A stretch of DNA of 55,339 nt from Candidatus Electryonea clarkiae (GCA_030765455.1 JAVCCM010000135.1:1-55339), one strand, 5' to 3'; shown: positions 26,701 through 36,043, counted from the stretch's first letter. Notes: generated from the letters alone by a model not told the origin. Numbers and translations are program-made.

Positions 26701-29163
26701 AGCGTAAGTTCAAATGGTTTCTTGACTTTTGGTGAAACAGATTTCCCGTTTCTGCGAAATAGACCCATACCGGGTACTTTGATGCCTGAGGCTGCGGTAT
26801 GTATTTTCTGGGATGATCTCGCGAGTGGGGATGTTTACGAATATCATAATGAGGAAGAAGGCTGGTTTGGAATTGAGTGGTATAATGTTCGATATACTAC
26901 ACCAGACGGAATTGGGGGCGGTCAGCCGACCGGGGATCAAATGAAATTCCAGATTCGCTTACTTGATCCTATGGTGCATGGTGCGCCGGGGGGATTGGGC
27001 ATAATCGTTCTGATGTACGATGAACTCGATAATGGAGACACTGATGGTAATTATTGTACTGTCGGGATCACCAGTCCTGACGGACGGAGTGGATTAGAAT
27101 ACGAATTCAATGATGAACCGGCAGCAACAGCAACAGGTGTACATGACGGCCTGCAGATTATCATCGCAGTTGGCAGTGGTGGCGGAATAGACCTGCCTGA
27201 CCTTTCATACTACCCACCCCTGATCCAGATATCCGCAGGACAGGACGAACCAATTAACTCATCCTTTGACATGAGCAATGTTGGCGGCTTGAGAATGAGC
27301 TACCGGCTCTGGATTGAAGGAATCTGGCACTCCTGGCTTCTTGGGAATGGCGAAGAAGAAGTCAATATCGGTATTGGTAATAGCGATCCGGAAAAAGATA
27401 AGATGCAAAGTTTATCCGGAAATCCAATTGGGGATTTCGGTAATTCTATTCATGATTCAAATCCCATCCTTTCAAACCAATCGGAGCTTGATGGCTTCGG
27501 CGGACCGGACAGTTTCGGTTATTATTTCTATGATTCCGATGAATTCTACGGTCCTGCTTTCGATTGGATTGATATAGTTGAGGATACAAACGAGGTTGTA
27601 TGGGAGGAACGTACCGACCCACGTGTATCAAATGTGATCGTGTTACCATTCGACTTCCCGTTTTACGGTGAAAAATATGATACCCTGTGGATTACAGAGT
27701 GTGGCTATGTTGTATTTATCGACCCGCATGGTATGGCATATAACAGAAACACTCCTTTGCCAGGCGTTAACTCACCATTCGCCGGTATTTTCCCCTTCTG
27801 GGAGGACATCGGGATAGATGAAGGCGGCGCTGTTTATGCCAAGCTGTATGCTGACTCCTTAGTGGTCACCTGGCATGAATTGCATCACTTGGCATGGGCT
27901 GAGGACGATGGTCCGTATTCATTCCAGTTATTGATTACTTCCGATGGCGCTATACATTTCCAGTATGGCGAGATGAATCCCAGTTTCAGAAGTTGTACCG
28001 TTGGTATCCAGGATCATGAAGGCTTAACTGGACTCGAGATAGTACGTTACCTGGATGCAGTTGATTACCTGCATGCTGAAAAAACTACCCGAATTATTCC
28101 GCCGGTTAATTGGTTATCTTTGGAATCAGATAATGGACGGCTCGCACCTGAAGAAATGATAACGCTTGATGTCACCGGAAATACCGCCGATTTAGAACCG
28201 GGATTATACTACGCTCGTATTGTTCTCATGGATGAAACCAGTGGCGGTGTGGATATGATACCATTTACGCTTTCTGTCTTTGAGGGCGATGAGCCGGGCG
28301 CTATGCCCCAGGTGGCTTACTTGCACGGTGAATCCACGCTCCGCGGGGAAGAATTCATGCCCTTTGCCCTTGATCCCCATGTATATGACTCGGATAACAC
28401 TGATGATGAAATAAGCTGGTTTATTTACGGTGGTGATGGTGGGGTCACTGTCGAAATCGATTCCAGCAGAATCGCACATGCCCAGGCTGCTGAGGAATGG
28501 GACGGGGAAACCACACTGATATTCAGGGCATTCGATCCCGAGATGAACTGGGTGGAACTGGATGTTGTTTATGATACCACCGACCAGAACGATCCCCCGA
28601 GGTTTATGGATGCCAGCACTGATTATTACCTCGAGGCGGACTCTTTTGCAATGGATACTGTGATTACATTATCCATAGAAATATCCGACCCTGAAAACGA
28701 TTCTCTGAGTGTAACCTGGTATCATCGTGACGAAGAGATCGCAGTCGATACAACGTCTGTCTCTGTAACGCTTGACGATACTACCACGATTGATTCGGTT
28801 TGGGTTGTCGTTTCGGATGGCGAATCTGATATTACACATCAATGGTGGATGGACGTCTATTATTATAATGCGGTAGGAGCTGCCGAAGAAACGCTGCCGT
28901 TAAAGTTCGCTTTGGAAAACGTCTATCCCAATCCTTTCAATTCGACTCTTTCCGTTGCCTATGCCCTGCCTGATATTGCTGATGTTCAGCTTAGAATGTA
29001 CAATATTCTCGGTCGTGAGGTAATGACCCGTACACTTTACCAGGTAAACCCAGGAAGACACCGTGCAACCCTGAAAGGAAACAACTGGTCAAGCGGAATC
29101 TACTTCCTGCAATGGCAGGCTGGTGGAGTCAGCGAGGTAAGAAAGGTCGTGTTATTGAAATAA
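23707..29163 (+). CDS. Giant secreted C25 (gingipain-like) peptidase with duplicated beta modules and T9SS sorting domain
   Basis: An 1818-residue protein with a signal peptide (MMKNSLIVVLIIMFGVSIVSA). A gingipain propeptide-like region comes first. The C25 domain follows, with the His in NYRGYGHYYGW (near 448), the Cys in SMVCGTGNF (near 481) and the ILGDPALQL motif. After several Ig-like segments there are two homologous nidogen-like modules, recognised by LPFDFPYWDDTYDEI and, about 300 residues later, LPFDFPFYGEKYDTL, each with a downstream FWDD/FWED pair. Cadherin-like segments follow, and the end is a type A sorting domain (VYPNPFN, ILGREV, SGIYFLQ). GGAG precedes the double ATG. It is probably exposed at the cell surface; the substrate is unknown. 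A terminator follows. Confidence 0.92.
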   Translation: MMKNSLIVVLIIMFGVSIVSAAYDDNTPTQIPEVFEWHRSGLSATVTFEAPALLWDSQKDGTEIPLLAGSGEAFVAGGPRLPLYSKLVVAPAGMDVRIVDVRVKWEDAGVHAITHDPGSKPELPEEHEKWEPAAFDMKVYTDVANRSSVTAAVGETGRWRDIRVAQLTVNPLRYNASTGQSDLANEVEINLEYIPSAEPDGYDPPGVSEAMYALYDAYVLGALDELDEDEVMRGTYLIICRPTLVDLIAPLVEWRIKCGFNVIVATTNQTGTSALSIHNFIDDIYEDGEIPLEYVVLFGDTDDTFAIPTYHIPGSPAHNAFIPTDHKYTINVQLNQGVVANVLPRYLIGRLSVDTNTQATIVVNKILQYEVTPDDGDLDRFEEALMIWTAVPGMSVQQTKRWVRRKMLDNGFDQIDEQYYPVGNGTAAGISNSVNGGLSWVNYRGYGHYYGWWLQMGDFTSDRVSALTNNAQLPVVTSMVCGTGNFDHGNYDPCFGETWLRTGTPNSLKGAVAFVGPGELNTHTRWNNIMDGGWYRGLFDFDLRTMGQCLIAAKIEVSNAYPDHWNENPGGNGHAVSVWFYWHNYNILGDPALQLRREIPEAIFADHIEDIPENATHIRVEAWIDDDNETLLEGGRVIITNADNTIIGSGFTDEDGFAYVYFDEPPTGEGLEITITRPDMMPYLGELNSIDDSGLQITEINMLEDPDDEENNDNNEVNPGELIIPAVVFEVVEPDGIENLSVTVSLASDGGEVTEETEDIGNVGFGADITLTEPRIRIDEYWQNEEPVEIVFTFEGDNDFEQSHLVIFDEVVAPVINFSDVNYGEEITPGDDMTLSIILSNIHPDLDAGSINGVLSTTSEDVTVTDSEGEWNDLPADDETESNDDFEITLNDSTYPGRELYFSLDVTTEEGYKTAIPFSLMVDGWDDENSPTGPIGPGYWFFENNDEGYGNDVEFEYTSLDDLGDEFGINDTGNNMDDIETIDLPFDFPYWDDTYDEISVSSNGFLTFGETDFPFLRNRPIPGTLMPEAAVCIFWDDLASGDVYEYHNEEEGWFGIEWYNVRYTTPDGIGGGQPTGDQMKFQIRLLDPMVHGAPGGLGIIVLMYDELDNGDTDGNYCTVGITSPDGRSGLEYEFNDEPAATATGVHDGLQIIIAVGSGGGIDLPDLSYYPPLIQISAGQDEPINSSFDMSNVGGLRMSYRLWIEGIWHSWLLGNGEEEVNIGIGNSDPEKDKMQSLSGNPIGDFGNSIHDSNPILSNQSELDGFGGPDSFGYYFYDSDEFYGPAFDWIDIVEDTNEVVWEERTDPRVSNVIVLPFDFPFYGEKYDTLWITECGYVVFIDPHGMAYNRNTPLPGVNSPFAGIFPFWEDIGIDEGGAVYAKLYADSLVVTWHELHHLAWAEDDGPYSFQLLITSDGAIHFQYGEMNPSFRSCTVGIQDHEGLTGLEIVRYLDAVDYLHAEKTTRIIPPVNWLSLESDNGRLAPEEMITLDVTGNTADLEPGLYYARIVLMDETSGGVDMIPFTLSVFEGDEPGAMPQVAYLHGESTLRGEEFMPFALDPHVYDSDNTDDEISWFIYGGDGGVTVEIDSSRIAHAQAAEEWDGETTLIFRAFDPEMNWVELDVVYDTTDQNDPPRFMDASTDYYLEADSFAMDTVITLSIEISDPENDSLSVTWYHRDEEIAVDTTSVSVTLDDTTTIDSVWVVVSDGESDITHQWWMDVYYYNAVGAAEETLPLKFALENVYPNPFNSTLSVAYALPDIADVQLRMYNILGREVMTRTLYQVNPGRHRATLKGNNWSSGIYFLQWQAGGVSEVRKVVLLK

Positions 29164-29247
29164 GGAAATCTGTCTGACTGATATAGTAATTCTTAGAATG
29201 GAGTCTTTTACAAGTATCTTTTGAAAATAATATCTCATTTTGGGTGC

Positions 29248-29273
29248 CCGGGACAGCTCGATGTCCCGGTTTA
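29248..29273 (+). terminator. Rho-independent terminator of the second C25 peptidase gene
   Basis: CCGGGACA pairs with TGTCCCGG over a 6-nt loop and is followed by TTTAT, 85 nt after the stop codon. Confidence 0.65.
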
Positions 29274-29347
29274 TCAACAACTCCGTATTGAATACAGGGT
29301 ACAATATTTTCTAGAACCTCTATAATAATATGATAGATACGATGAAT

Positions 29348-29385
29348 CAGGAGATTGCTTTGTCCCTCGCAATGACGGCTCGGCA
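29348..29385. repeat. Interspersed repeat fragment (GATTGCTTTGTCCCTCGCAA type)
   Basis: A short sequence containing GATTGCTTTGTCCCTCGCAA followed by TGACGG. This matches the core of a very common bacterial interspersed repeat that I recognise from many genomes. Only one copy was noticed in this window. Confidence 0.5.
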
Positions 29386-29451
29386 GGAACGAATATTTTT
29401 TCAGGAAAGTCTTAGAGAATAATAATTTGAGGACAGTTCAAGTCAGGAATA

Positions 29452-29817
29452 TTAATTGTAAATATCCCTGATTTTTTTTGAGTCACATGCCCCGGTTTTT
29501 AATCGAAATATCCATGTTGCATAGTAACCAACTGCAAATAGATATATTGGCACCCATCCGTTTGATTCTACCCAGAAGCCTGTATTTTTGAAAAGGAAAT
29601 AACCTGCAGCCAAAATTATTATCCCTGCAATTATCGCCCTGGATATACAGTTCCACGTCTTTATCAATGCTCCTTTACTGCAATGACTGTAGATCAGTGG
29701 CAAGGGATAAACCTTCGAATTGAATTGCCTGGCGCAACGATAGTATGTTACAGTGTATGTCAATACACTCGAGGGCAGAACACAATATACCAATAATCGA
29801 AGAAACAGGATTGTCAT
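29452..29817 (-). CDS. Small putative membrane protein
   Basis: A 121-residue protein with about three hydrophobic segments: residues 3-25 (LLVYCVLPSSVL), 62-80 (AIIAGIIILAAGYFLF) and 87-105 (WVPIYLFAVGYYATW). A short loop with Cys lies between the first two, and a basic tail follows the last (CDSKKIRDIYN). No family is recognised. It stands alone, with a weak AGG ribosome site. A real gene is more likely than not because the hydrophobic pattern is coherent, but no function can be given. Confidence 0.5.
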   Translation of the reverse strand: MTILFLRLLVYCVLPSSVLTYTVTYYRCARQFNSKVYPLPLIYSHCSKGALIKTWNCISRAIIAGIIILAAGYFLFKNTGFWVESNGWVPIYLFAVGYYATWIFRLKTGACDSKKIRDIYN

Positions 29818-30024
29818 ATCACGCCTGGTTTGATGCTATATTGAATAAAAACAGATATAACGGATGAAGAATACTGGTTTTCATTATTTGACAGGAAATT
29901 CCTGTTTTCAAATCACACTCTTCATTATTCACGCACGGAACAATATATGCAAAATTATCAATATTCACTACAAACATTTCTTGACCTTTACATCTTATTG
30001 GTCAGGTATTCCGGATTAATATGC

Positions 30025-30051
30025 AAAAACCCGGACTAAGGAATCCGGGTT
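30025..30051 (-). terminator. Rho-independent terminator of the SRPBCC gene
   Basis: AACCCGGA pairs with TCCGGGTT over an 8-nt loop. On the minus strand the stem runs into TTTTTG, 39 nt past the stop codon at 30090. Confidence 0.78.
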
Positions 30052-30089
30052 GTCGATAACTACTCAATAATTAATTCGATCTACAAATT

Positions 30090-31001
30090 TTATCTTTCTG
30101 AGAAAGGCTCAATAAGGATAGAAAGGAATATCGGGTGACGCCTTGTTTCGAGATAACGTTTCAGGTCGTTCATCACTGCCGCCCAACCATCATAATCAGG
30201 ACGAGAGGATAGAACGATTGGTTCGTCAAAAGTGCCTTCATGAAGCGAAATCCTTGTGCCGTTACCTTCATCTTTCAGTTCCCATGTAACTGTCAGATTG
30301 GGATCTTCTCCTGCAACTTCCCGCCAACCAAAAGCAAATTTCGAATTTTCCTCAAATTCAAGTATAGGGAGTTTATCATATCCCAGGTCGAGCATTCCAC
30401 CCTCTTCAAGCTTCACTTCCTTTACCTGGGGTGCGAAAAAGGCTTTGATACCTTCGATGGTAGTCAGGGTCTGATATACGTCTTCCTTATGTGCTGCTGT
30501 CCAGATTTCCAATTGAAAATCAGTGCTTTTCCTTGGTGTAAATTCCGGGCGAACCCATGCTGAGGCGCCTTCCATGTGAAAAACAAATCCGTTCAACAGG
30601 ATTGTCCAGAGATTCCGTAAATCATCATCGCTCAGATCATCAACACCGACAATATGATCAATATCAAGACGGCTGAACTCATTCATTGGAGAGATACGGT
30701 ATTTTACTACTGTATCGATAATTTCCCCTTCTCGCGTTCTGAGTTTCCATTCAAAAGACAGGTTCATTTCGTCTTCATCGAACTCAAGGATTTTCTGTTC
30801 CGGATTTTCATCATAACTCAAAAATGGAACATATTTTCCACTGAAATTGTAGAAACCATCTTTCTTGAGATCAACATGCACATGTTGTGCAAACCAAATC
30901 TGCATTTCGCGTTCATCTGTGATTGCTCGCCATGCGATCTTAGTGGGAACTCTTACGTCAACAGTGACCGATGCTCGTTTTTTCTTTTTTTCAGTTGCCA
31001 T
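30090..31001 (-). CDS. Tandem SRPBCC (AHSA1-like) domain protein
   Basis: A 303-residue cytosolic protein made of two START/SRPBCC-like domains. The first (about 8-150) opens with VTVDVRVPTKIAWRAITDER. The second (about 165-295) opens with FQLEIWTAAHKEDVYQTLTT and contains FAFGWREV and TRISLHEGTF, characteristic of the AHSA1/SRPBCC group. These helix-grip folds bind small hydrophobic ligands, and specific roles vary widely. The N-terminus is Lys-rich. AAGGA precedes the ATG. It is transcribed alone and ends at a clear terminator. The ligand and pathway are not inferable. Confidence 0.82.
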   Translation of the reverse strand: MATEKKKKRASVTVDVRVPTKIAWRAITDEREMQIWFAQHVHVDLKKDGFYNFSGKYVPFLSYDENPEQKILEFDEDEMNLSFEWKLRTREGEIIDTVVKYRISPMNEFSRLDIDHIVGVDDLSDDDLRNLWTILLNGFVFHMEGASAWVRPEFTPRKSTDFQLEIWTAAHKEDVYQTLTTIEGIKAFFAPQVKEVKLEEGGMLDLGYDKLPILEFEENSKFAFGWREVAGEDPNLTVTWELKDEGNGTRISLHEGTFDEPIVLSSRPDYDGWAAVMNDLKRYLETRRHPIFLSILIEPFSER

Positions 31002-31509
31002 TTTATTTTCCTTACAGTCCGCCAGACTTACAGTTCATATGCTTAAGTTTTACAAGTATCGGGTTCAAGCTGCAATTGGCATATATCATTCAACTTATAA
31101 CTTTTATATCCCGAGACCTTCAATTTCGTACAATTTGCTAAAATATTGTCTGCTCAATAGATATACAAGCCCAATAGTTCAGCTTTCTCTCATGATCATT
31201 TTACCGGTTAATGATTTAGGTGTCCAGAATGATAGAAAATCAATGCCCGCCAAAACTCGGAATGTTATCTTCCCACATATCGCTGAAAGTCTATGTGCTA
31301 TCTATTTGTTTGATTTCCCTGCTGTCATAATACAAACATGTCTCCTGGAGCATGCGACTCGTCAAAAAAAGTACATTGAAAAATAGCTACTTAGAGAAAT
31401 ATCTTTGAAATAATTTTGTATTCGCTTGCATTTAATCTAAATCTTTAATTAGTTTGTGTTTATACTACTTCAAATCAATTTAAACGTTGGTTATAAGAGG
31501 GCAGTAACG
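31002..31509. other. Divergent intergenic region before the propeller genes
   Basis: 508 nt between divergent genes, AT-rich toward 31400-31480. Open frames in it lack ribosome sites and look accidental. No RNA gene or repeat is seen; the promoter for the first propeller gene should lie here. Confidence 0.45.
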
Positions 31510-33813
31510 ATGACGAATAGAAACCTCGTAGTTTTACGCTTCAGTACAATCCTTTTTCTCCTGGTATTTTCTGCCTTTATCTGTAATGCCTATACCGAGT
31601 TCGAAGAGCATACTATTTCGAGCACTTTCATTGGTGCGGTTGAAGTTTATGCTACCGACATGGATATCGATGGTGATATCGATGTCCGGGGAGCAGCATT
31701 GACAGGTGATAAAATCTCATGGTGGGAGAACAATGGCGTTGAAGAATTTACAGAACATGTAATCGAGAGTGGCTATGATGCAGCAGATGCCATCATAGCG
31801 CTTGATCTGGATGGAGACGATGATATTGACGTGTTCAGTTCACGTCGCGGTTGTGGTATTACTTCATCCACGTGGTGGGAGAATGACGGTGAGATGGATT
31901 TTACTGGTCACATCCTGGATCCATTGCATGGAGCGCATGGAATATATGCAACTGACCTGGACGGCGATGGGGATAATGATCTCCTTGAAGCTGCAAGCTG
32001 CGACAACAATTTCTCCTGGTGGGAAAACGACGGAGACGGTGATTTTACAGAATATTATATTGCTCTGAACTTCAATGGCGGCGAGGCGATATACGCTGCT
32101 GATGTGGACGGTGACGATGATGTTGATGTCCTTGGCGCCGGTTGGCCGATAAGCCAATTTGTTTATTACGAAAACGATGGGAATCAGGATTGGACCTCAC
32201 ACATATTATCGGACAATCTCATCTATCCCGAATCGATTTTTGCGGTTGATGTCGATGGTGACGGAGATATGGATATTCTGGGAGCGGCTGACAGATCCAA
32301 CACTGTGCTATGGTGGGAAAATGAAGGCGACCAGGATTTTGATCAACATAACATCGCCACCAACTTCTCCGGTGCGCAATCAGTTTATGCCGCCGATTTG
32401 GATAATGATGGCGACATGGATGTTCTTGGCGCGGCAGCAGGTGATAATGAAATCGCCTGGTGGGAAAACGATGGAGATGAGGATTTCACCGAGCGCACCA
32501 TTGGAAGCAATTTTAATTCTGCACAGTCAGTATTCGCCATAGACCTTGATAGCGACGATGATATAGATGTTCTCGGCGCTGCTCAGTCATCTAATAAGAT
32601 TACATGGTGGGAGAATAGATTTATCGATGCTCCAGGGCTCTTTTCTCTTTCACGTCCTGGCAATGGAGCTACTCTCAACGAGTCAGAGTTTACATTCAGA
32701 TGGGAAACTGCGGAAAATCTTGATCCGAATGACGTAATTACATATACAATATATTTTTCAACCGATGAGGGTTTTAGCGATCCGATAACTATTGACGCTG
32801 ACACAGACACGTTCGTTGCAGTGGACATCCTGGAAGACGACATGCAATACTGGTGGAAAGTCCATGCACAAGACTTCGATACAGATGGAACATGGTCTTA
32901 TGAAGTCAATACATTTAATACTTACTATCCTGAACCACCTGAAAACTTTAATATTATAAACCCGGTAAACGGCTCACAAGTAAACACTATGTTCTACACG
33001 TTTGAGTGGGAACCAACTACTGATCCCGATCCCGGTGACGAATTTGTCTTCAGGTTATTTCTATCAACAGACGAGGATTTCACAGATCCCAGGAGGGTAT
33101 TTGCAGGCACTGAAACATCAGTTGAAGTAACAAGGCTGGAAGAAGACAGCCAATACTGGTGGAAGGTTCTCGCCGAAGACAGCAACACTGAAGGCAGATT
33201 TTCCGATGAAACAAGAACATTTATAGTGAATATGGTATGGAAACCTTATAACCTCGGGGCTGAACTTGAGGAAGAAACCGGTGAAGTGTCGCTCACCTGG
33301 GAACATGATCCGGTTGGTGGTGATGATTTAGACGAGCTGGTTAATTTCATAGTGTACCGGGATGATAATGAAATCGAACGGTCTGTTGAACCTGCTTATA
33401 CTGATAACTTAAACTCGCCCGGTGGCCATACTTATATCTACCAGGTTTCAGCACAATTTCAGCAAGGTGAATCAGAAATGTCTAATCACGTGGGAGTCCA
33501 GTGGCTGCCTGATGCTGTTTCTAATTCTTCTGATAGCGAAATACCCAATGAATATTCAATATCTTCGATCCACCCAAATCCTTTTAATATGGTTACATCA
33601 ATTGCAGTAGGCTTGCCTGAACCCTCAAGACTGAATGTCAGCATCTTCAATATATTTGGTCAACAAGTCGCTGAACTCGCATCCGGAAAGTATCAACCCG
33701 GTTACCAACAATTCACTTTTGATGCATCTGAGCTATCCACCGGAATCTATTTCATCCACGCCAGGGTGCCGGGAAAGATGAACGAGGTTAGGAAGGTAGT
33801 TCTGATGAAATAG
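31510..33813 (+). CDS. Secreted FG-GAP/VCBS-type seven-repeat propeller protein with T9SS sorting domain (paralogue 1)
   Basis: A 767-residue protein from the ATG at 31510, which has GAGGG upstream and a signal peptide ending at CNA. Residues about 31-371 are seven repeats of about 49 residues with the consensus FTEHTI, VYAADLDGDGDMDVLGAA and WWENDG. Each has a calcium-loop-like DxDGDxDxD, suggesting a seven-bladed beta-propeller. Two similar FnIII-like modules follow (FTFRWETAENLDPND and FTFEWEPTTDPDPGD), then another FnIII domain. The end is a type A sorting domain (IHPNPFN, IFGQQV, STGIYFIHA, final KVVLMK). It has two tandem paralogues downstream; its repeats are the most diverged of the three. 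A terminator after this gene separates its transcript. A surface adhesion or binding role is inferred only. Confidence 0.9.
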   Translation: MTNRNLVVLRFSTILFLLVFSAFICNAYTEFEEHTISSTFIGAVEVYATDMDIDGDIDVRGAALTGDKISWWENNGVEEFTEHVIESGYDAADAIIALDLDGDDDIDVFSSRRGCGITSSTWWENDGEMDFTGHILDPLHGAHGIYATDLDGDGDNDLLEAASCDNNFSWWENDGDGDFTEYYIALNFNGGEAIYAADVDGDDDVDVLGAGWPISQFVYYENDGNQDWTSHILSDNLIYPESIFAVDVDGDGDMDILGAADRSNTVLWWENEGDQDFDQHNIATNFSGAQSVYAADLDNDGDMDVLGAAAGDNEIAWWENDGDEDFTERTIGSNFNSAQSVFAIDLDSDDDIDVLGAAQSSNKITWWENRFIDAPGLFSLSRPGNGATLNESEFTFRWETAENLDPNDVITYTIYFSTDEGFSDPITIDADTDTFVAVDILEDDMQYWWKVHAQDFDTDGTWSYEVNTFNTYYPEPPENFNIINPVNGSQVNTMFYTFEWEPTTDPDPGDEFVFRLFLSTDEDFTDPRRVFAGTETSVEVTRLEEDSQYWWKVLAEDSNTEGRFSDETRTFIVNMVWKPYNLGAELEEETGEVSLTWEHDPVGGDDLDELVNFIVYRDDNEIERSVEPAYTDNLNSPGGHTYIYQVSAQFQQGESEMSNHVGVQWLPDAVSNSSDSEIPNEYSISSIHPNPFNMVTSIAVGLPEPSRLNVSIFNIFGQQVAELASGKYQPGYQQFTFDASELSTGIYFIHARVPGKMNEVRKVVLMK
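31600..32622 (+). repeat. Seven degenerate in-gene repeats of about 147 nt (paralogue 1)
   Basis: Seven consecutive copies of a 49-codon unit, diverged at the nucleotide level, with the DxDGDxDxD and WWEN motifs kept in most copies; copy 4 has YYEN instead. Confidence 0.85.
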
Positions 33814-33840
33814 GGTAAAGTTCATATCAATTTTGCACGC

Positions 33841-33870
33841 AAAGCCAACGATTAGCACGTTGGCTTTTTT
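33841..33870 (+). terminator. Rho-independent terminator after propeller paralogue 1
   Basis: AAAGCCAACG pairs with CGTTGGCTTT over a 7-nt loop and continues into a T-run, 28 nt past the stop codon. Confidence 0.88.
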
Positions 33871-33988
33871 GCTCTAATTATTGCAGACTATAGGATTTCT
33901 TAAGAGTTGTATCTATATTGTATTTAAACAATTTGTGTATCTTCATTACCTGCTTTTATAACCACTGTAATTGTTAAGGGGATGAACC

Positions 33989-36043
33989 ATGAAAACTGCT
34001 GTTACATTTGCCGCATTAAGTTTTATTATCCTGAATTTTTATCCTATTCAAGTTTTTTCTCAGGTCGTTTTCACAGGGCATACAATAGCAACCATGTTCT
34101 GGGGTGCGAAATCTGTTTATGCTGCAGATATTGATGGCGACGGCGATATGGACGTGCTTGGAGCTGCTTATAGCGTTAATGACATTACCTGGTGGGAAAA
34201 TGATGGAGATCAGGACTTTACAGAGCATATCATAGCCCCTGATTTCGACGGTGCTAATTATGTTTATGCAGCAGATATTGACGGCGACAACGATATGGAC
34301 GTGCTAGGAACCGCTTATTGGGATGATGACATTACCTGGTGGGAAAACGACGGGGAGCAGAACTTCACCGAGCATACAATAGCACCTGATTTCGACAGAG
34401 CTAGTTCTGTTTATGCAGCAGATATTGACAGCGACGACGATATGGACGTGCTCGGAGCCGCTCATGACGCTAATGACATTACCTGGTGGGAAAACGATGG
34501 GGAGCAGGACTTCGCCGAGCATACAATAGCACCTGATTTCAACGGCGCACACTCTGTTTATGCAGCAGATATTGACGGCGACGGTGATATGGACATACTC
34601 GGAGCCGCTGCTTCTGCCGATGATATTACCTGGTGGGAAAACGATAGGGAGCAGGACTTCACCGAGCATACAATAGCACCTGATTTCGACGGTGCTTATT
34701 CTGTTTATGCAGCAGATATTGACGGCGATGACGATATGGACGTACTCGGAGCCGCTTGTCTTGCTGATGAGATTGCCTGGTGGGAAAACGACGGAGATGA
34801 GGACTTCACTGAGCATACAATAGCACCTGATTTCGACGGTGCTTATTCTGTTTATGCAGCAGATATTGACGGCGACGACGATATGGACGTGCTCGGAGCC
34901 GCTCATGGCGCTGATGACATTACCTGGTGGGAAAACGACGGGGAGCAGGACTTCACCGAGCATACAATATATCCTGATTTCTGGGGTGCTATTTCTGTTT
35001 ATGCAGCAGATATTGACGGCGACGGCGATATGGACGTGTTAGGCGCCGCTCAAGACTACGCTGTAATAACTTGGTGGGAAAACATGGGTGGTACTCCACC
35101 GGAAGAATTCGAGCTTGTTTCTCCAGAAGATGAAGAGGTAATTAATTATGATACTGTTACTGTACGCTGGACACAATCATCTGATCTGGACGGACATGTT
35201 TATGTTGTAGAATGGTCAACTTTTGAAGGATTCCCTCTGGATTCAACAATTTTTGATACTACAACTGATACTTTTATGGTGATAACTGATGTTCTTGATT
35301 TAGCCCTGGCTGGAAATGGATTAGATGAACTGCCTGATGATAGCACGATCTACTGGCGAGTTAAGGCGGTTGACGAAGGAGGAGCTTGTACCTGGGCGAA
35401 TGACAATGAAGAAGGCTGGTCGTTCGCTATTTATGTCTATGAACCTCCAGATCCGTTCAATCTTATTTCACCTCCGGACGGATTTGAATTAATCAATCAT
35501 AGTGATTTTCCATTTGTATTCAGATGGCATTCAACAACTGATCCCGACCCTGGTGATAGTCTCATATATGTTTTCGAATTATCGACTGATGTTGAATTCA
35601 GCGATAATGTTTACACTGTTGGAGCAGTTGATTCGGTATCCCTCGATAGCCTTGAAATAGATTCATACTGGTGGCGTGTCAGGGTATTTGACACCTATGA
35701 CCTGTCAACTGTTTCAGAAGTCAGGTCTTTGTCTGTTACCTTACCGGTCGGAGAAAACTATACCACCGATATTCCGACTGAATTTTCTATTGTATCCGCT
35801 TATCCCAATCCATTCAATCCATTACTTTCGGTAGTTATTGCCATACCTGAACGATCAGAACTCTCCGTACAAATAGTAAATATCCTTGGTGAAGAAATCG
35901 CTTCACTCGCAAAGGGTTCATACATACCTGGATACCATAAATTCGCTTTTGATGCTTCTAATCATTCCAGCGGAATCTACTTCATTCAAGCGAGTGTGCC
36001 GGGGAAGATGAATGAGGTTGGGAAAGTTGTACTGGTGAGATGA
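33989..36043 (+). CDS. Secreted FG-GAP/VCBS-type seven-repeat propeller protein with T9SS sorting domain (paralogue 2)
   Basis: A 684-residue protein with a signal peptide (MKTAVTFAALSFIILNFYPI, then QVFS). Residues about 28-370 hold seven 49-residue blades that are nearly identical to each other. The unit runs from FTEHTIAPDFDGA through VYAADIDGD to WWENDGEQD. Two FnIII-like modules follow; the second (HSTTDPDPGD) resembles those of paralogue 1. The sorting domain has AYPNPFNP, ILGEEI and SSGIYFIQA. A strong purine-rich ribosome site (GGGGATG) precedes the start. The next paralogue begins 10 nt after the stop codon, so both are in one operon. High similarity between blades suggests recent internal amplification or gene conversion. 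Propeller fold and calcium binding are inferred from the motif. Confidence 0.9.
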   Translation: MKTAVTFAALSFIILNFYPIQVFSQVVFTGHTIATMFWGAKSVYAADIDGDGDMDVLGAAYSVNDITWWENDGDQDFTEHIIAPDFDGANYVYAADIDGDNDMDVLGTAYWDDDITWWENDGEQNFTEHTIAPDFDRASSVYAADIDSDDDMDVLGAAHDANDITWWENDGEQDFAEHTIAPDFNGAHSVYAADIDGDGDMDILGAAASADDITWWENDREQDFTEHTIAPDFDGAYSVYAADIDGDDDMDVLGAACLADEIAWWENDGDEDFTEHTIAPDFDGAYSVYAADIDGDDDMDVLGAAHGADDITWWENDGEQDFTEHTIYPDFWGAISVYAADIDGDGDMDVLGAAQDYAVITWWENMGGTPPEEFELVSPEDEEVINYDTVTVRWTQSSDLDGHVYVVEWSTFEGFPLDSTIFDTTTDTFMVITDVLDLALAGNGLDELPDDSTIYWRVKAVDEGGACTWANDNEEGWSFAIYVYEPPDPFNLISPPDGFELINHSDFPFVFRWHSTTDPDPGDSLIYVFELSTDVEFSDNVYTVGAVDSVSLDSLEIDSYWWRVRVFDTYDLSTVSEVRSLSVTLPVGENYTTDIPTEFSIVSAYPNPFNPLLSVVIAIPERSELSVQIVNILGEEIASLAKGSYIPGYHKFAFDASNHSSGIYFIQASVPGKMNEVGKVVLVR
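34070..35090 (+). repeat. Seven near-identical 147-nt in-gene repeats (paralogue 2)
   Basis: Seven head-to-tail copies of a 147-nt unit. Copies 5 and 6 begin at about 34656 and 34803 and differ at only a few positions. Because of the periodicity, long open frames also appear in other frames and on the opposite strand; these are considered by-products. Confidence 0.9.

Noticed and set aside
34304..34963. Long antisense open frame (about 219 codons) and other long frames through the propeller repeats
   Set aside because: They exist because a 147-nt unit (a multiple of three) free of stops in a given frame stays free in every copy. They have no ribosome sites, and the plus-strand frame has a signal peptide, calcium motifs and a sorting domain.
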